A stretch of DNA of 64,000 bases from Mesorhizobium sp. Root157 (GTDB lineage: Bacteria > Pseudomonadota > Alphaproteobacteria > Rhizobiales > Rhizobiaceae): positions 2,629 through 66,628 of the forward strand of contig NZ_LMGJ01000037.1 of assembly GCF_001427385.1 (NCBI RefSeq), given 5' to 3'. The notes below the pieces were generated by a model. It ran no database searches. It had not been told where the DNA came from and saw only the letters and a list, made by a program, of their open reading frames with translations. Made by a program: the position numbers and the translations under genes. This document shows positions 31,325 to 41,038 of this stretch, piece by piece; within the stretch, counting starts at the first letter, position 1, and every line of letters starts with the position of its first letter.

Positions 31325-31702
31325 TCAGGCGTGGCCGTACACGATCAGCCGGTTCAGCACCGGTTGCAGCCGGTCGGAGGTGATGGGCTTGGCCACGACG
31401 ACATCGATCAGGCCGGACAGCGACAGGTTTTCAGGCGTGCCGTTGCGGTTTGAAAGCAGGATCACCGAAGGCCTCGATTGGCCGGAGGCTTGCCGCAACG
31501 CCGCAATCGCCGGCATCAAGGCCTCGCAGTCCTTGTTGTCGGGCCCGCCGTCGAGCACAATCGCGCCGGGCACCAGGGCCAGCAGCACTTTCGCTGCGGT
31601 CTCGGGCGTTTCCGAGGTCGGCTTCAGCCCCAATCTCTCGATGATTTTTGAAACCACCACCTGATTGATCCGGGATTTGCCGACAATCAGGATTTTCGAC
31701 AT
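31325..31702 (-). CDS. Single-domain receiver-like protein with degenerate acidic pocket
   Basis: 125 residues folding as a CheY-type receiver: ILIVGKSRINQVVVSKIIERL at the start, phospho-acceptor candidate Asp51 (IVLDGG), Ser84 in the switch position and Lys105 (AKPI). The usual acidic pair after the first strand is replaced by Gly8-Lys9, so Mg2+ binding and normal phosphorylation are doubtful. Start ATG at 31702 is where the receiver fold begins; an open frame upstream has no supporting ribosome site. No kinase partner is adjacent. Confidence 0.75.
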   Translation of the reverse strand: MSKILIVGKSRINQVVVSKIIERLGLKPTSETPETAAKVLLALVPGAIVLDGGPDNKDCEALMPAIAALRQASGQSRPSVILLSNRNGTPENLSLSGLIDVVVAKPITSDRLQPVLNRLIVYGHA

Positions 31703-31947
31703 GTCCACGACCAGTGGCCCTGTCGCGCCTCGCGCGGCTCTGGAAGCTTCGTCGTTTCGATCGGAGGTATGCGTAGGCAAGGCGACTACACCAAACATTC
31801 AATTAAGGGTTGAAATCTATGTAACCTTTGGTTGATACGGTAACCTGTGTCAAGAACCAATGGAACGGGCCGCAGCGCTTTCGCCAGCGGGGCGAGTAAG
31901 GCAAATTCCATCACCTATGTCTATAGGGTCTAGATCGCCCAAAATGA

Positions 31948-31978
31948 AATCACCCGCGCGTGAAACGCGCGGGTGATT
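31948..31978 (-). terminator. Terminator of the aceA transcription unit
   Basis: Perfect 13-bp stem AATCACCCGCGCG (31948-31960) with CGCGCGGGTGATT (31966-31978), five-base loop, followed on the minus strand by TCATTTTGGG. It lies 43 bp past the stop of the small gene behind aceA and is a good intrinsic terminator candidate. Confidence 0.75.
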
Positions 31979-32020
31979 AACAAATCCTGACCGGTTCCCG
32001 ATCGTGGAAACGATGTCGGC

Positions 32021-32260
32021 TCAGCTATGACTTTGCGTCACGATGACCGGGATCAGCAGGTCGCCCCAGTTGCCGTCGCCGCCATGGTGGCGGGCCGAGC
32101 GCACCAGTTCGACGGAAACGCCGGCTTCGACGGCCTTCATAACCGACTGGTTGAGGCGGTGCAGGTCGTTGGCCAGCATGCGGATTGTCGCCTGCTGATC
32201 GGTATTCATGGTCGAGGACTGTTCCTCGGCCCTTTCCTTGACGCGGCTGATCGAAGCCAT
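32021..32260 (-). CDS. Small conserved protein encoded behind isocitrate lyase
   Basis: 79 residues, soluble, no signal or membrane segment. N-terminal half is polar and helical (MASISRVKERAEEQ, QATIRMLANDLHRLNQSVMK), C-terminal half has GVSVELVRSARHHGGDGNWGD and a short hydrophobic end. An equivalent small gene follows aceA in Sinorhizobium as I recall, so it is probably real and co-transcribed: the gap to aceA is 45 bp and GGGAGA precedes the ATG. Function unknown; a role in isocitrate lyase regulation would be speculation. Confidence 0.75.
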   Translation of the reverse strand: MASISRVKERAEEQSSTMNTDQQATIRMLANDLHRLNQSVMKAVEAGVSVELVRSARHHGGDGNWGDLLIPVIVTQSHS

Positions 32261-32305
32261 TTCGGTTCTCCCTGGGTTGACGACCCTTTTGGGCGTCGCT
32301 GGTGG

Positions 32306-33595
<1,290 letters not shown>

Positions 33596-33674
33596 TTGCG
33601 GCTCCAGCTATCTTGCCTTGAAAGGAAAGCACCACTTCCGCAGCCCGGATTGATGATGCATCGATATGACTGTC

Positions 33675-33834
33675 TTTACATTGCGCCGCGAAAAGAGCGA
33701 GAAAAACAGTATGAAAGGCCGAAAAATAAAGGAAAATCTGTGTTGCCTTTGACATTAGGGCGTTGTAAATTTGTAAAAGGTGTAAAAGACGTTGCTGGTC
33801 TTCGGGTCGGTCAAATTTTGTAAATTGCTGTAAA
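33675..33834. promoter_or_regulatory. Cluster of TGTAAA motifs, candidate ScfR/RamB-type operators
   Basis: TTGTAAA or TGTAAA occurs at 33763-33769, 33771-33777, 33781-33786, 33818-33824 and 33829-33834 on the plus strand, and once inverted (TTTACA, 33675-33680). RamB-family regulators bind TTTGCAAA-like sites, so TTGTAAA is a plausible variant. The plus-strand copies abut the regulator start, the inverted copy lies nearer aceA, which fits autoregulation plus control of the shunt. Confidence 0.5.
33749..33777 (+). promoter_or_regulatory. Candidate sigma-70 promoter of the divergent regulator
   Basis: TTGACA (33749-33754), 17-base spacer, TGTAAA (33772-33777), about 80 bp before the regulator ATG. 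The -10 overlaps one of the TGTAAA motifs and the spacer contains another, so bound regulator would block it. Confidence 0.45.
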
Positions 33835-33856
33835 GCCGGAATGTAGGGCGACAGGC

Positions 33857-35299
33857 ATGGCCGAACAGAAGATCTTCGCCGGGCCGCGTATCCGCCGCAT
33901 CCGCAACGCCAAGGGGCTGACCCAGACGGCGATGGCGGAGGGGCTCGGCATTTCGCCGTCCTATCTCAACCTGATCGAGCGCAACCAGCGGCCGCTGACG
34001 GTTCAGCTGATCCTGAAGCTGGCTTCCGTCTACAAGGTCGAGCCCGACGAACTGCAAGGGGAGGCGCGCGGCTCGATCGCGGCGCTGAAGGAAGCGTTTT
34101 CCGACCCGCTGCTGGCCGGCGAACTGCCCGGCGACCAGGAACTGGTCGAGGTCGCCGAGGCCGCGCCCAACGCTGCGGCGGCCATCGTCAAGCTCTACCG
34201 CGCCTATCGCGAGCAGGCCGAACGCCTGTCCGACCTCAACGAACTTCTGGCGCATGAAGGGCGTGGCACGGCCCTTTCCGGTGCAAGGCTGCCGATCGAC
34301 GAGGTGCATGAGGTCTTCGAGCGGCGGGCGAACCATTTCGCCAATATCGAGGAAGAGGCTGAGGCCTTCACCAGCGTGCTCGATCCGGGCGACGACCTGT
34401 TCGGGGCGCTGAAGGCGTGGCTGAAGCGCGAATACGGCATCGTCGTCAAGGTGCTGCCGGTGGCCACCATGCCCAACTGGCGCCGCCGCTACGACCGCCA
34501 TTCGCAGCGCCTGTTCCTGTCCGAGCGGCTGTCGCCCTTCGACCAGTTGCGCGAAGTGGCGATGGAAGCCTGCCTGATCCGCATAACGGTGGCCGTCGCC
34601 GGCGAGATCCAGGGGCTCAAGCTGTCGAGCGACGAGGCGCGGCGGCTGGCCCGTTTCGAGCTTGGCCGCTATGGCGCGCATGCGCTGATGATGCCCTATC
34701 AGCCGTTCCTGGCGGCAGCGAACCGGTCCCGCTACGACATCGACGTTTTGCGTTCGCGCTTCGGCGTGTCGTTCGAGCAGGCCGCCAACCGGCTGACCAT
34801 GCTGCAAAGGCAGGGCAGCGCCGGGGTGCCGTTCTTCATGCTCGAGATCGACAATGCCGGCCACCCGTTCCGCAAGGCCGGCAGCCTCGGCTTTCCGCAC
34901 AGCCGCTTCGGCGGCGGTTGCCCCAAGCTGCCGGTGCATGCCGCCTTTACGCAGCCCGGCCAGATCTTCGTCGAGGCGGTGGAGATGCCGGACGGGGCGG
35001 AATTCCTGTGCGTGGCCCGCACGCTGGAAGGCCCGCAAGGGGCCTTCAACGAGCGGCCGCGCCGCACGGCGCTGCTGCTCGGTTGCGACATCGCCTTCAA
35101 GGATGAGGTCGTCTATGGCGCGGCACTCATTGCTGCGGCCGGCAAGGCTGGACAAGGAGCGGTCGCCACCACCCCGGTCGGCGCCGCCTGCCGGCTGTGC
35201 GAGCGGCCGGGCTGCCTGTCGCGCGCGGCCCCCCCGGTGACCCGTCCGCTCGGCCTCGACGAGATGGTGACGGGGCTTTCGGCCTTCGACTTCCAGTAG
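33857..35299 (+). CDS. XRE-family regulator with short-chain fatty acyl domain (ScfR/RamB type)
   Basis: 480 residues. XRE helix-turn-helix at about 10-65 (IRNAKGLTQTAMAEGLGISPSYLNLIERNQRPLT split over the fold), an IrrE/M78-like middle region (about 150-330), and a C-terminal ScfR domain ending in a Cys cluster (ACRLCERPGCLSRAAPP, about 450-466). This architecture is that of RamB and related controllers of acetate/propionate metabolism, which sense short acyl-CoA status. Divergent from aceA, so it most likely controls isocitrate lyase and itself through the sites at 33675-33834. Confidence 0.9.
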   Translation: MAEQKIFAGPRIRRIRNAKGLTQTAMAEGLGISPSYLNLIERNQRPLTVQLILKLASVYKVEPDELQGEARGSIAALKEAFSDPLLAGELPGDQELVEVAEAAPNAAAAIVKLYRAYREQAERLSDLNELLAHEGRGTALSGARLPIDEVHEVFERRANHFANIEEEAEAFTSVLDPGDDLFGALKAWLKREYGIVVKVLPVATMPNWRRRYDRHSQRLFLSERLSPFDQLREVAMEACLIRITVAVAGEIQGLKLSSDEARRLARFELGRYGAHALMMPYQPFLAAANRSRYDIDVLRSRFGVSFEQAANRLTMLQRQGSAGVPFFMLEIDNAGHPFRKAGSLGFPHSRFGGGCPKLPVHAAFTQPGQIFVEAVEMPDGAEFLCVARTLEGPQGAFNERPRRTALLLGCDIAFKDEVVYGAALIAAAGKAGQGAVATTPVGAACRLCERPGCLSRAAPPVTRPLGLDEMVTGLSAFDFQ

Positions 35300-35456
35300 G
35301 CTGGATCCGGCCCACGGGTTGGGCCGATCGGCCGGGCGCATTGCCACAACCACGAACAGCGCGTGGATCACGCAAGCGCCTGCGGTTTGCGTTATCCAGA
35401 CCGCATCACAACCGGCCGCCGACGGCATATCCGCTCTCTTTTTTGAAACCGCCGCC

Positions 35457-36410
35457 ATGACCGAAGTCGTCTCCAGTCCAGTACAATCCGGCCCGGCGCT
35501 TGCGCCGCGCGACGAACGCCGCGGCGTCTTGCTCGTGTTCCTGTCGGCTCTGATGTGGAGCTTTGGCGGTGCGATCGCCCGCTATATCGACATCGCCGAC
35601 AGCTGGACCGTGGTGTTCTGGCGCTCGATATGGGCGGCGGCCTTCCTGCTCTGCTTCATGGCCTGGCGTGACGGAGGGCGGGGCACGCTGAAGCTGTTCC
35701 GCGACATGGGGTTGCCGGGCTTTGCCGTAGCACTATGCTTTGCTACCGCCTCGACCAGTTTCGTGGTGGCGCTGGCCTATACGACGGTTGCCAACATCCT
35801 GCTCATGCAGGCCGGCGTGCCGCTGATGGCGGCGCTGTTTGCCTGGATCGCCTTTCGCGAAAAAGTGTCGACCGCCACATGGATCGCCATTGCGGCGGTC
35901 ATCGCCGGCGTCGGTATCATGGTGTCGGAATCGCTCGGCGGCGCGGTGTCTCCGGTCGGCGACGGGCTGGCGCTGCTGATTGCGGTCCTGTTTGCAACGG
36001 CAACCGTCATCACGCGGCGCTTCGCGCATGTGCGCATGACGCCCGCCACCTGCCTTGGCACCATGCTTGCCGCCGCTTTTGCCCTGAGCCAGGCCTCGAC
36101 GCTGATGGTGTCGGCCCATGACATGGGTTTCCTGTTCGCCTTCGGCGTCGTCAATCTCGGCCTTGGCCTCGCCTGCTTTGCGACCGGCGCCCGCATGATC
36201 CCGGCGGCGATGGCAGCACTGCTCGGCACCTTCGAGCCGCTGCTCGGCCCGATCTGGGTCTGGCTGGCGCATGCGGAGGTTCCCTCCAGCCGTACCATCG
36301 TCGGCGGCACTGTGGTTTTCGCCGCGCTGCTTATCCATCTGGCACTCGAATTCAAGCGGCAGACGCAGCCCTCGCGCCCCGGCGTCAGCGGATTGCCATC
36401 CCCCAACTGA
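35457..36410 (+). CDS. EamA/DMT-family transporter
   Basis: 317 residues with about ten membrane helices in two EamA halves (about 22-155 and 165-300). Each half begins with the family pattern, for example LLVFLSALMWSFGGAIARYI, and ends with the helix carrying the conserved Glu/Pro turn (LLGTFEPLLGPIWVWL). Probably exports a metabolite or amino acid; substrate unknown. The frame runs 138 bases upstream but the ATG at 35457 begins the conserved part. Short polar tail after the last helix. Confidence 0.85.
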   Translation: MTEVVSSPVQSGPALAPRDERRGVLLVFLSALMWSFGGAIARYIDIADSWTVVFWRSIWAAAFLLCFMAWRDGGRGTLKLFRDMGLPGFAVALCFATASTSFVVALAYTTVANILLMQAGVPLMAALFAWIAFREKVSTATWIAIAAVIAGVGIMVSESLGGAVSPVGDGLALLIAVLFATATVITRRFAHVRMTPATCLGTMLAAAFALSQASTLMVSAHDMGFLFAFGVVNLGLGLACFATGARMIPAAMAALLGTFEPLLGPIWVWLAHAEVPSSRTIVGGTVVFAALLIHLALEFKRQTQPSRPGVSGLPSPN

Positions 36411-36794
36411 CCGCCACGCGGTCGCTGTTTTGTGAAGGGCCATCGCAGCGCCGCTCCGCTTAGCCATTGACAAGTCATCGACGCGCCGGGCAGGCTGTGC
36501 GGGAAGGCAACAACGAGACAGGCTCATCTTGCCCCTTGTTCCAACCAGTCCGCTGGCGGCTGGCCGAAATCATCGATCTCGCGCCTGCGCCAGCACTGGA
36601 ACAGCGCCGTTGCGCGGCCTCAGGCAAAATCCGGCGGCAGCCGGACACATTGCCCGTGCTGCCCGGAAAGGCTCTCCCACTGCGGCCAATTGCTGCTTGT
36701 TAGGAGCCAAAAAGCTCAATAGAATTAGGCACATGTAGACCGGTTGCGGCATCGCCGCGAACCGGCAAGGGAACATTCATCAAGGGAGAATCGA
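36411..36794. other. Intergenic region before the polyamine operon
   Basis: 384 bp without a credible gene. Contains the promoter side of potF but no clear -35/-10 pair. One dyad is visible just before potF: CCGGTT (36740-36745) with AACCGG (36761-36766) around GCGGCATCGCCGC. Nothing else recognised. Confidence 0.5.
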
Positions 36795-37895
36795 ATGAAT
36801 AACAAGGCAACATGGCTTCTCGCCACAACCGTTCTGGCGGCTGCGTCCTTTGCTTTCGGAGCACAGGCGCAGGAGCGCGTGGTCAATGTCTACAACTGGT
36901 CGGACTATATCGACTCCTCGATCATAGAGGATTTCACCAAGGAAACCGGCATCAAGGTCGTCTACGACGTCTACGATTCCAACGAGATCCTGGAAACCAA
37001 GCTTCTGGCAGGCGGCAGCGGCTATGACGTGGTGGTGCCGACCGGAAGCTTCCTCTCCCGCCAGATTCAGGCCGGCGTCTACCAGAAGCTCGACAAGTCG
37101 AAGCTGCCCAATCTGAAGAACATGTGGGACATCGTTTCCGAGCGCACCCAGATCTTCGACCCCGGCAACGAATATTCCATCAACTACATGTGGGGCACGG
37201 TCGGCATCGGCTACAATGTGAAGAAGGTGCAGGAAGCGCTCGGCACCGACAGCATCGATAGCTGGAAGGCCGTGTTCGATCCCGAACAGGCCGCCAAGCT
37301 CAAGGACTGCGGCATCAATTTCCTCGATTCGCCGACCGACATGATCCCCGTCGTGCTGGCTTATCTCGGCCTCAACCCGGACAGCCATGAGGCCGAGGAC
37401 GTCGCGAAAGCCGAGGAGGCACTGCTCAAGGTGCGCCCATATGTGCGCAAGTTCCATTCCTCGGAGTTCATCAACGGCCTCGCCAACGGCGACATCTGTG
37501 TGGCGGTCGGCTGGTCGGGTGACGTCTTCCAGGCCCGCGACCGCGCCGACGAAGCCAAGAACGGCGTCGAACTCGCTTATGCCATTCCGAAGGAAGGCAC
37601 GCAGATGTGGTTCGACCAGATGGCGATCCCGGCCGACGCACCCCATCCAGCCGAGGCGCATGAGTTCCTCAACTACATGATGCGGCCTGAAGTCATCGCC
37701 AAGTCTTCGAACTACGTCTATTATGCCAATGGCAACAAGGCATCGCAGGAATTCCTCGATGCCGAGGTGCGCGAAGACCCGGCTGTCTATCCGCCGGAGG
37801 ACGTGCTGGCCAAGCTGTTCGTCAACACATCGCTTGACCCGAAGACCCAGCGCCTGTTCACGCGCAGCTGGACCAAGGTCGTGACCGGTCAATAA
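36795..37895 (+). CDS. potF: Polyamine ABC transporter substrate-binding protein
   Basis: Periplasmic putrescine/spermidine receptor. 366 residues with a signal peptide (1-25, AQAQE cleavage). The mature start RVVNVYNWSDYID and YDVYDSNEILETKLLAGGSGYDVV split in two lobes are diagnostic of PotF/PotD. AAGGGAGA precedes the ATG at 36795. First gene of potFGHI; a strong hairpin after its stop (37907-37936) would keep its transcript more abundant than the rest, as is usual for binding proteins. Confidence 0.94.
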   Translation: MNNKATWLLATTVLAAASFAFGAQAQERVVNVYNWSDYIDSSIIEDFTKETGIKVVYDVYDSNEILETKLLAGGSGYDVVVPTGSFLSRQIQAGVYQKLDKSKLPNLKNMWDIVSERTQIFDPGNEYSINYMWGTVGIGYNVKKVQEALGTDSIDSWKAVFDPEQAAKLKDCGINFLDSPTDMIPVVLAYLGLNPDSHEAEDVAKAEEALLKVRPYVRKFHSSEFINGLANGDICVAVGWSGDVFQARDRADEAKNGVELAYAIPKEGTQMWFDQMAIPADAPHPAEAHEFLNYMMRPEVIAKSSNYVYYANGNKASQEFLDAEVREDPAVYPPEDVLAKLFVNTSLDPKTQRLFTRSWTKVVTGQ

Positions 37896-37906
37896 CCGAC
37901 ACAATC

Positions 37907-37936
37907 AGAGCCCCGGCGATATCCCGCCGGGGCTCT
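37907..37936 (+). terminator. Hairpin between potF and potG (partial terminator or mRNA stabiliser)
   Basis: 12-bp stem AGAGCCCCGGCG (37907-37918) with CGCCGGGGCTCT (37925-37936) and a six-base loop. No T-run follows (TGCCACC), so it more likely protects the 3' end of potF mRNA or attenuates read-through than ends transcription fully. Confidence 0.65.
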
Positions 37937-37985
37937 TGCCACCAGCGTAGAGCGCCCGGGCGGGCGTGCAGGGACGGAGCGGGAC

Positions 37986-39125
37986 ATGAAGTCACTGGGC
38001 AGTATACGCAGGGATTTTGCACCGTGGAACGATCCGGATACCAAGCCGTATATCCGCTTTGAAAACGTCACCAAGCGTTTCGGCGACTTCACCGCCGTCA
38101 ACAATCTGTCGCTGGCGATCTTCGAGCGCGAATTCTTCGCGCTGCTGGGCGCGTCCGGTTGCGGCAAGTCGACCCTGCTCAGAATGCTCGCCGGATTCGA
38201 GGAGCCGACGGAAGGCCGCATCCTGCTCGACGGCCAGGATTTGCGGGGGATTCCGCCGTATCGGCGGCCGGTCAACATGATGTTCCAGTCCTATGCGCTG
38301 TTTCCGCATATGACGGTGGAGAAGAACATCGCCTTCGGCCTGAAGCAGGACGGCATGGCCAAGGCCGACATCGACGCGCGGGTCGCCGAGATGCTCAAGC
38401 TGGTCAAGCTCGAGCACTTCGCCCAGCGCAGGCCGCACCAATTGTCGGGCGGGCAGCGCCAGCGCGTCGCACTGGCCCGTTCGGTCGCCAAGCGCCCGAA
38501 AGTGCTGTTGCTCGACGAGCCGCTCGGCGCGCTCGACAAGAAGCTGCGCGAGGAAACCCAGTTCGAACTGATGGACCTGCAGCAGGAACTCGGCCTCACC
38601 TTCGTCGTCGTGACCCACGACCAGGAAGAGGCGATGACGATGGCCGACCGCATCGCCATCATGGACAAGGGCGAAGTCATGCAGGTGGCGACGCCGGCCG
38701 AGGTTTATGAGGCCCCCAACTCGCGTTTCGTCGCCGGCTTCGTCGGCAACGTCAACATGTTCGAGGGGTCGGTCGCCGAGCGCACCGAAAAGACGGCGCG
38801 GATCACCGGATCGACCGGGGCCGAAATCCTCGTAGAAAACGCCGGCGACGCCACGGCGGGCGCCAGCGTGGCCTTCGCCATACGCCCGGAAAAGATCAAG
38901 GTCTCGTCCAGGAAGCCGGCCGACGCGGTCAACGCGCTTGAAGGCGAAGTCTACGACATCGCCTATCTCGGCGACATGACGGTCTATCACGTCAAGCTGG
39001 AAGACGGGCAGGTGGTTCGCGCCAGCACCATGAACGCGTCCCGTACCGTTGACGACCCGCTGACCTGGAGTGATCGCGCATGGGTCTCCTTCCGGCCGGA
39101 CGCCGGTGTCGTCTTGACGCGCTAG
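37986..39125 (+). CDS. potG: Polyamine ABC transporter ATP-binding protein
   Basis: 379 residues, cytoplasmic ATPase of the putrescine importer. Walker A GASGCGKST (55-63), Q-loop QSYALFPHM, signature LSGGQRQRVALARS, Walker B VLLLDEPLGALD, switch His in VVTHDQEEAM. A C-terminal TOBE domain (about 280-375, VAFAIRPEKI) is typical for PotA/PotG. Follows potF by 90 bp and precedes potH by 9 bp. Confidence 0.95.
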   Translation: MKSLGSIRRDFAPWNDPDTKPYIRFENVTKRFGDFTAVNNLSLAIFEREFFALLGASGCGKSTLLRMLAGFEEPTEGRILLDGQDLRGIPPYRRPVNMMFQSYALFPHMTVEKNIAFGLKQDGMAKADIDARVAEMLKLVKLEHFAQRRPHQLSGGQRQRVALARSVAKRPKVLLLDEPLGALDKKLREETQFELMDLQQELGLTFVVVTHDQEEAMTMADRIAIMDKGEVMQVATPAEVYEAPNSRFVAGFVGNVNMFEGSVAERTEKTARITGSTGAEILVENAGDATAGASVAFAIRPEKIKVSSRKPADAVNALEGEVYDIAYLGDMTVYHVKLEDGQVVRASTMNASRTVDDPLTWSDRAWVSFRPDAGVVLTR

Positions 39126-39134
39126 GGGGCGGTT

Positions 39135-40106
39135 ATGACCAATGCCGCCGCCTCAGTTTCGGTCAACGCACCAGCCGGAGAAAACAAGTCGCGCCTGTCC
39201 CGGATCATCTCGGGCCTGGCAGCGCGCCTGGTCATTATCATTCCCTATTGCTGGCTGCTGTTCTTCTTCCTCGTTCCGTTCGTCATCGTGTTCAAGATAT
39301 CGCTGTCGCAGACGGCGATCTCGATGCCACCCTACATGCCGACCCTCGACCTGGGCGGCGGTATCTCCGGTCTTCTGGGTTCGCTGAAAGAGCTGAGCTT
39401 CGACAACTATCTGTGGCTGACCGAAGACGCGCTCTATTTCAACGCCTATGTCTCCAGTGTCGTCATCGCCGGAATTTCGACGGTGCTGACGCTGCTGGTC
39501 GGTTATCCGATCGCCTATGGCATGGCGCGCGCTCCGGCCTCGCTGCGGCCCACGCTGCTGATGCTGGTCATCCTGCCGTTCTGGACCTCGTTCCTGATCC
39601 GCGTCTATGCCTGGATCGGCATCCTGAAGCCGGAGGGCCTGCTCAACCAGTTCCTGATAGGCGTCGGCGTCGTCTCGGAACCGCTGATCATCCTCAACAC
39701 CTACACCGCCATCTTCATCGGCATCGTCTACTCCTACCTGCCCTTCATGGTGCTGCCGCTCTATTCGACGCTCGAGAAGATGGACAATTCGCTCATCGAA
39801 GCCGCCAACGATCTGGGTTGTCCGCCGATCAGCGCCTTCTGGAAGATCACCTTTCCCCTGTCGCTGCCCGGCGTGATCGCCGGCTGTCTTCTGGTGTTCA
39901 TCCCGGCGGTGGGCGAATTCGTCATTCCCGACCTGCTCGGCGGATCGCAGACCCTGATGATCGGCCGCACGCTCTGGAACGAATTCTTCAACAACCGCGA
40001 CTGGCCGGTCGCTTCGGCGGTGGCCACCATATTGCTGCTCGTCCTGGTCATCCCGATCGTGCTCTTCCAGCATGCGCAGGCCAAGGCGCAGGAACAGGAT
40101 CGCTGA
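39135..40106 (+). CDS. potH: Polyamine ABC transporter permease
   Basis: 323 residues, inner membrane, six helices. N-terminal helix at about 31-57 (IIIPYCWLLFFFLVPFVIVFKI split), long periplasmic loop, then the conserved permease core ending in EAANDLGCPPISAFWKITFP, the EAA coupling loop that docks on PotG. Starts 9 bp after potG and ends one base before the potI start, consistent with translational coupling. Confidence 0.95.
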   Translation: MTNAAASVSVNAPAGENKSRLSRIISGLAARLVIIIPYCWLLFFFLVPFVIVFKISLSQTAISMPPYMPTLDLGGGISGLLGSLKELSFDNYLWLTEDALYFNAYVSSVVIAGISTVLTLLVGYPIAYGMARAPASLRPTLLMLVILPFWTSFLIRVYAWIGILKPEGLLNQFLIGVGVVSEPLIILNTYTAIFIGIVYSYLPFMVLPLYSTLEKMDNSLIEAANDLGCPPISAFWKITFPLSLPGVIAGCLLVFIPAVGEFVIPDLLGGSQTLMIGRTLWNEFFNNRDWPVASAVATILLLVLVIPIVLFQHAQAKAQEQDR

Positions 40107-40107
40107 C

Positions 40108-40926
40108 ATGAACACGACCTGGAGCCGCTTCAACATCACCTCGATCGTGCTGGGCTTTGCGTTCCTGTATCTGCCGATCGTGCTGCTTGTCATCTTCTCC
40201 TTCAACGCCTCCAAGCTCGTCACCGTGTGGGGTGGCTTCTCGACCAAATGGTATGCGTCGCTGTTCCAGAACCAGGGCTTGATGGATGCGGCCTGGGTAA
40301 CTATCCGCGTCGCGCTGGTCTCGGCTTCGGTGGCGACGGTGCTGGGCACGCTGGCCGCCCTGGTGCTGACCCGCTACACGCGCTTCAGGGGCCGGGTGCT
40401 GTTCACCGGCATGGTGTTCGCACCGCTGGTGATGCCCGAAGTGATCACTGGCCTGTCGCTGCTGTTGCTGTTCGTCGCCGTCGGCCTCGACCGCGGGTTC
40501 CTTACCGTCACGCTGGCCCACATCACCTTTTCCATGTGCTTCGTTGCGGTGGTGGTGCAATCGCGCCTGCTCACCTTCGACCGGTCGCTGGAAGAGGCGG
40601 CTATGGATCTTGGCGCGCCGCCGGTGAAGACCTTCTTCCAGATCACCTTGCCGGTGATTGCGCCGGCGGTGATTTCGGGCTGGATGCTGGCCTTCACGCT
40701 TTCGCTCGACGACCTCGTCATCGCAAGCTTCGCATCGGGGCCGGGCGCAACGACGCTGCCGATGAAGATCTACAGCCAGGTGCGCCTTGGCGTGACGCCG
40801 GAGATCAACGCGGCCTGCACCATCCTGATCGCCATCGTTGCCGTCGGCGTCATTGCCGCGTCGATCGTCAACAAGCAGCGTGAAGTGCAGCGGCGACGCG
40901 ACGAGCAGGCCGCACAGCGGGCTTGA
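40108..40926 (+). CDS. potI: Polyamine ABC transporter permease
   Basis: 272 residues, six membrane helices, partner of PotH. The EAA loop is EEAAMDLGAPPVKTFFQITL. Ends in a charged tail (NKQREVQRRRDEQAAQRA). The ATG at 40108 is one base after the potH stop; an earlier in-frame ATG lies inside potH and is not used. Last gene of the operon, followed by a dispersed repeat. Confidence 0.94.
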   Translation: MNTTWSRFNITSIVLGFAFLYLPIVLLVIFSFNASKLVTVWGGFSTKWYASLFQNQGLMDAAWVTIRVALVSASVATVLGTLAALVLTRYTRFRGRVLFTGMVFAPLVMPEVITGLSLLLLFVAVGLDRGFLTVTLAHITFSMCFVAVVVQSRLLTFDRSLEEAAMDLGAPPVKTFFQITLPVIAPAVISGWMLAFTLSLDDLVIASFASGPGATTLPMKIYSQVRLGVTPEINAACTILIAIVAVGVIAASIVNKQREVQRRRDEQAAQRA

Positions 40927-40950
40927 CCCGCTTCCTGTCTGACCATGAAG

Positions 40951-41034
40951 CGCCAGAGCGCGCGTCGCGATCTTTCAGATTCGCCGGCGCGCTCCAGTTA
41001 CCGGTTTCTATGCAAGTCGTTTTCCGACATGCAC
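40951..41034. repeat. Dispersed RIME-like repeat (copy 5)
   Basis: GCGCGTCGCGATCTTTCAGA, TTCGCCGGCGCGC, ACCGGTTTCTATGCAAGTCG and TTTTCCGACATGCA in order, sharing long words with copies at 31151 and 53154. Lies between the convergent potI and asmA genes. Confidence 0.7.
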
Positions 41035-41038
41035 CAGA

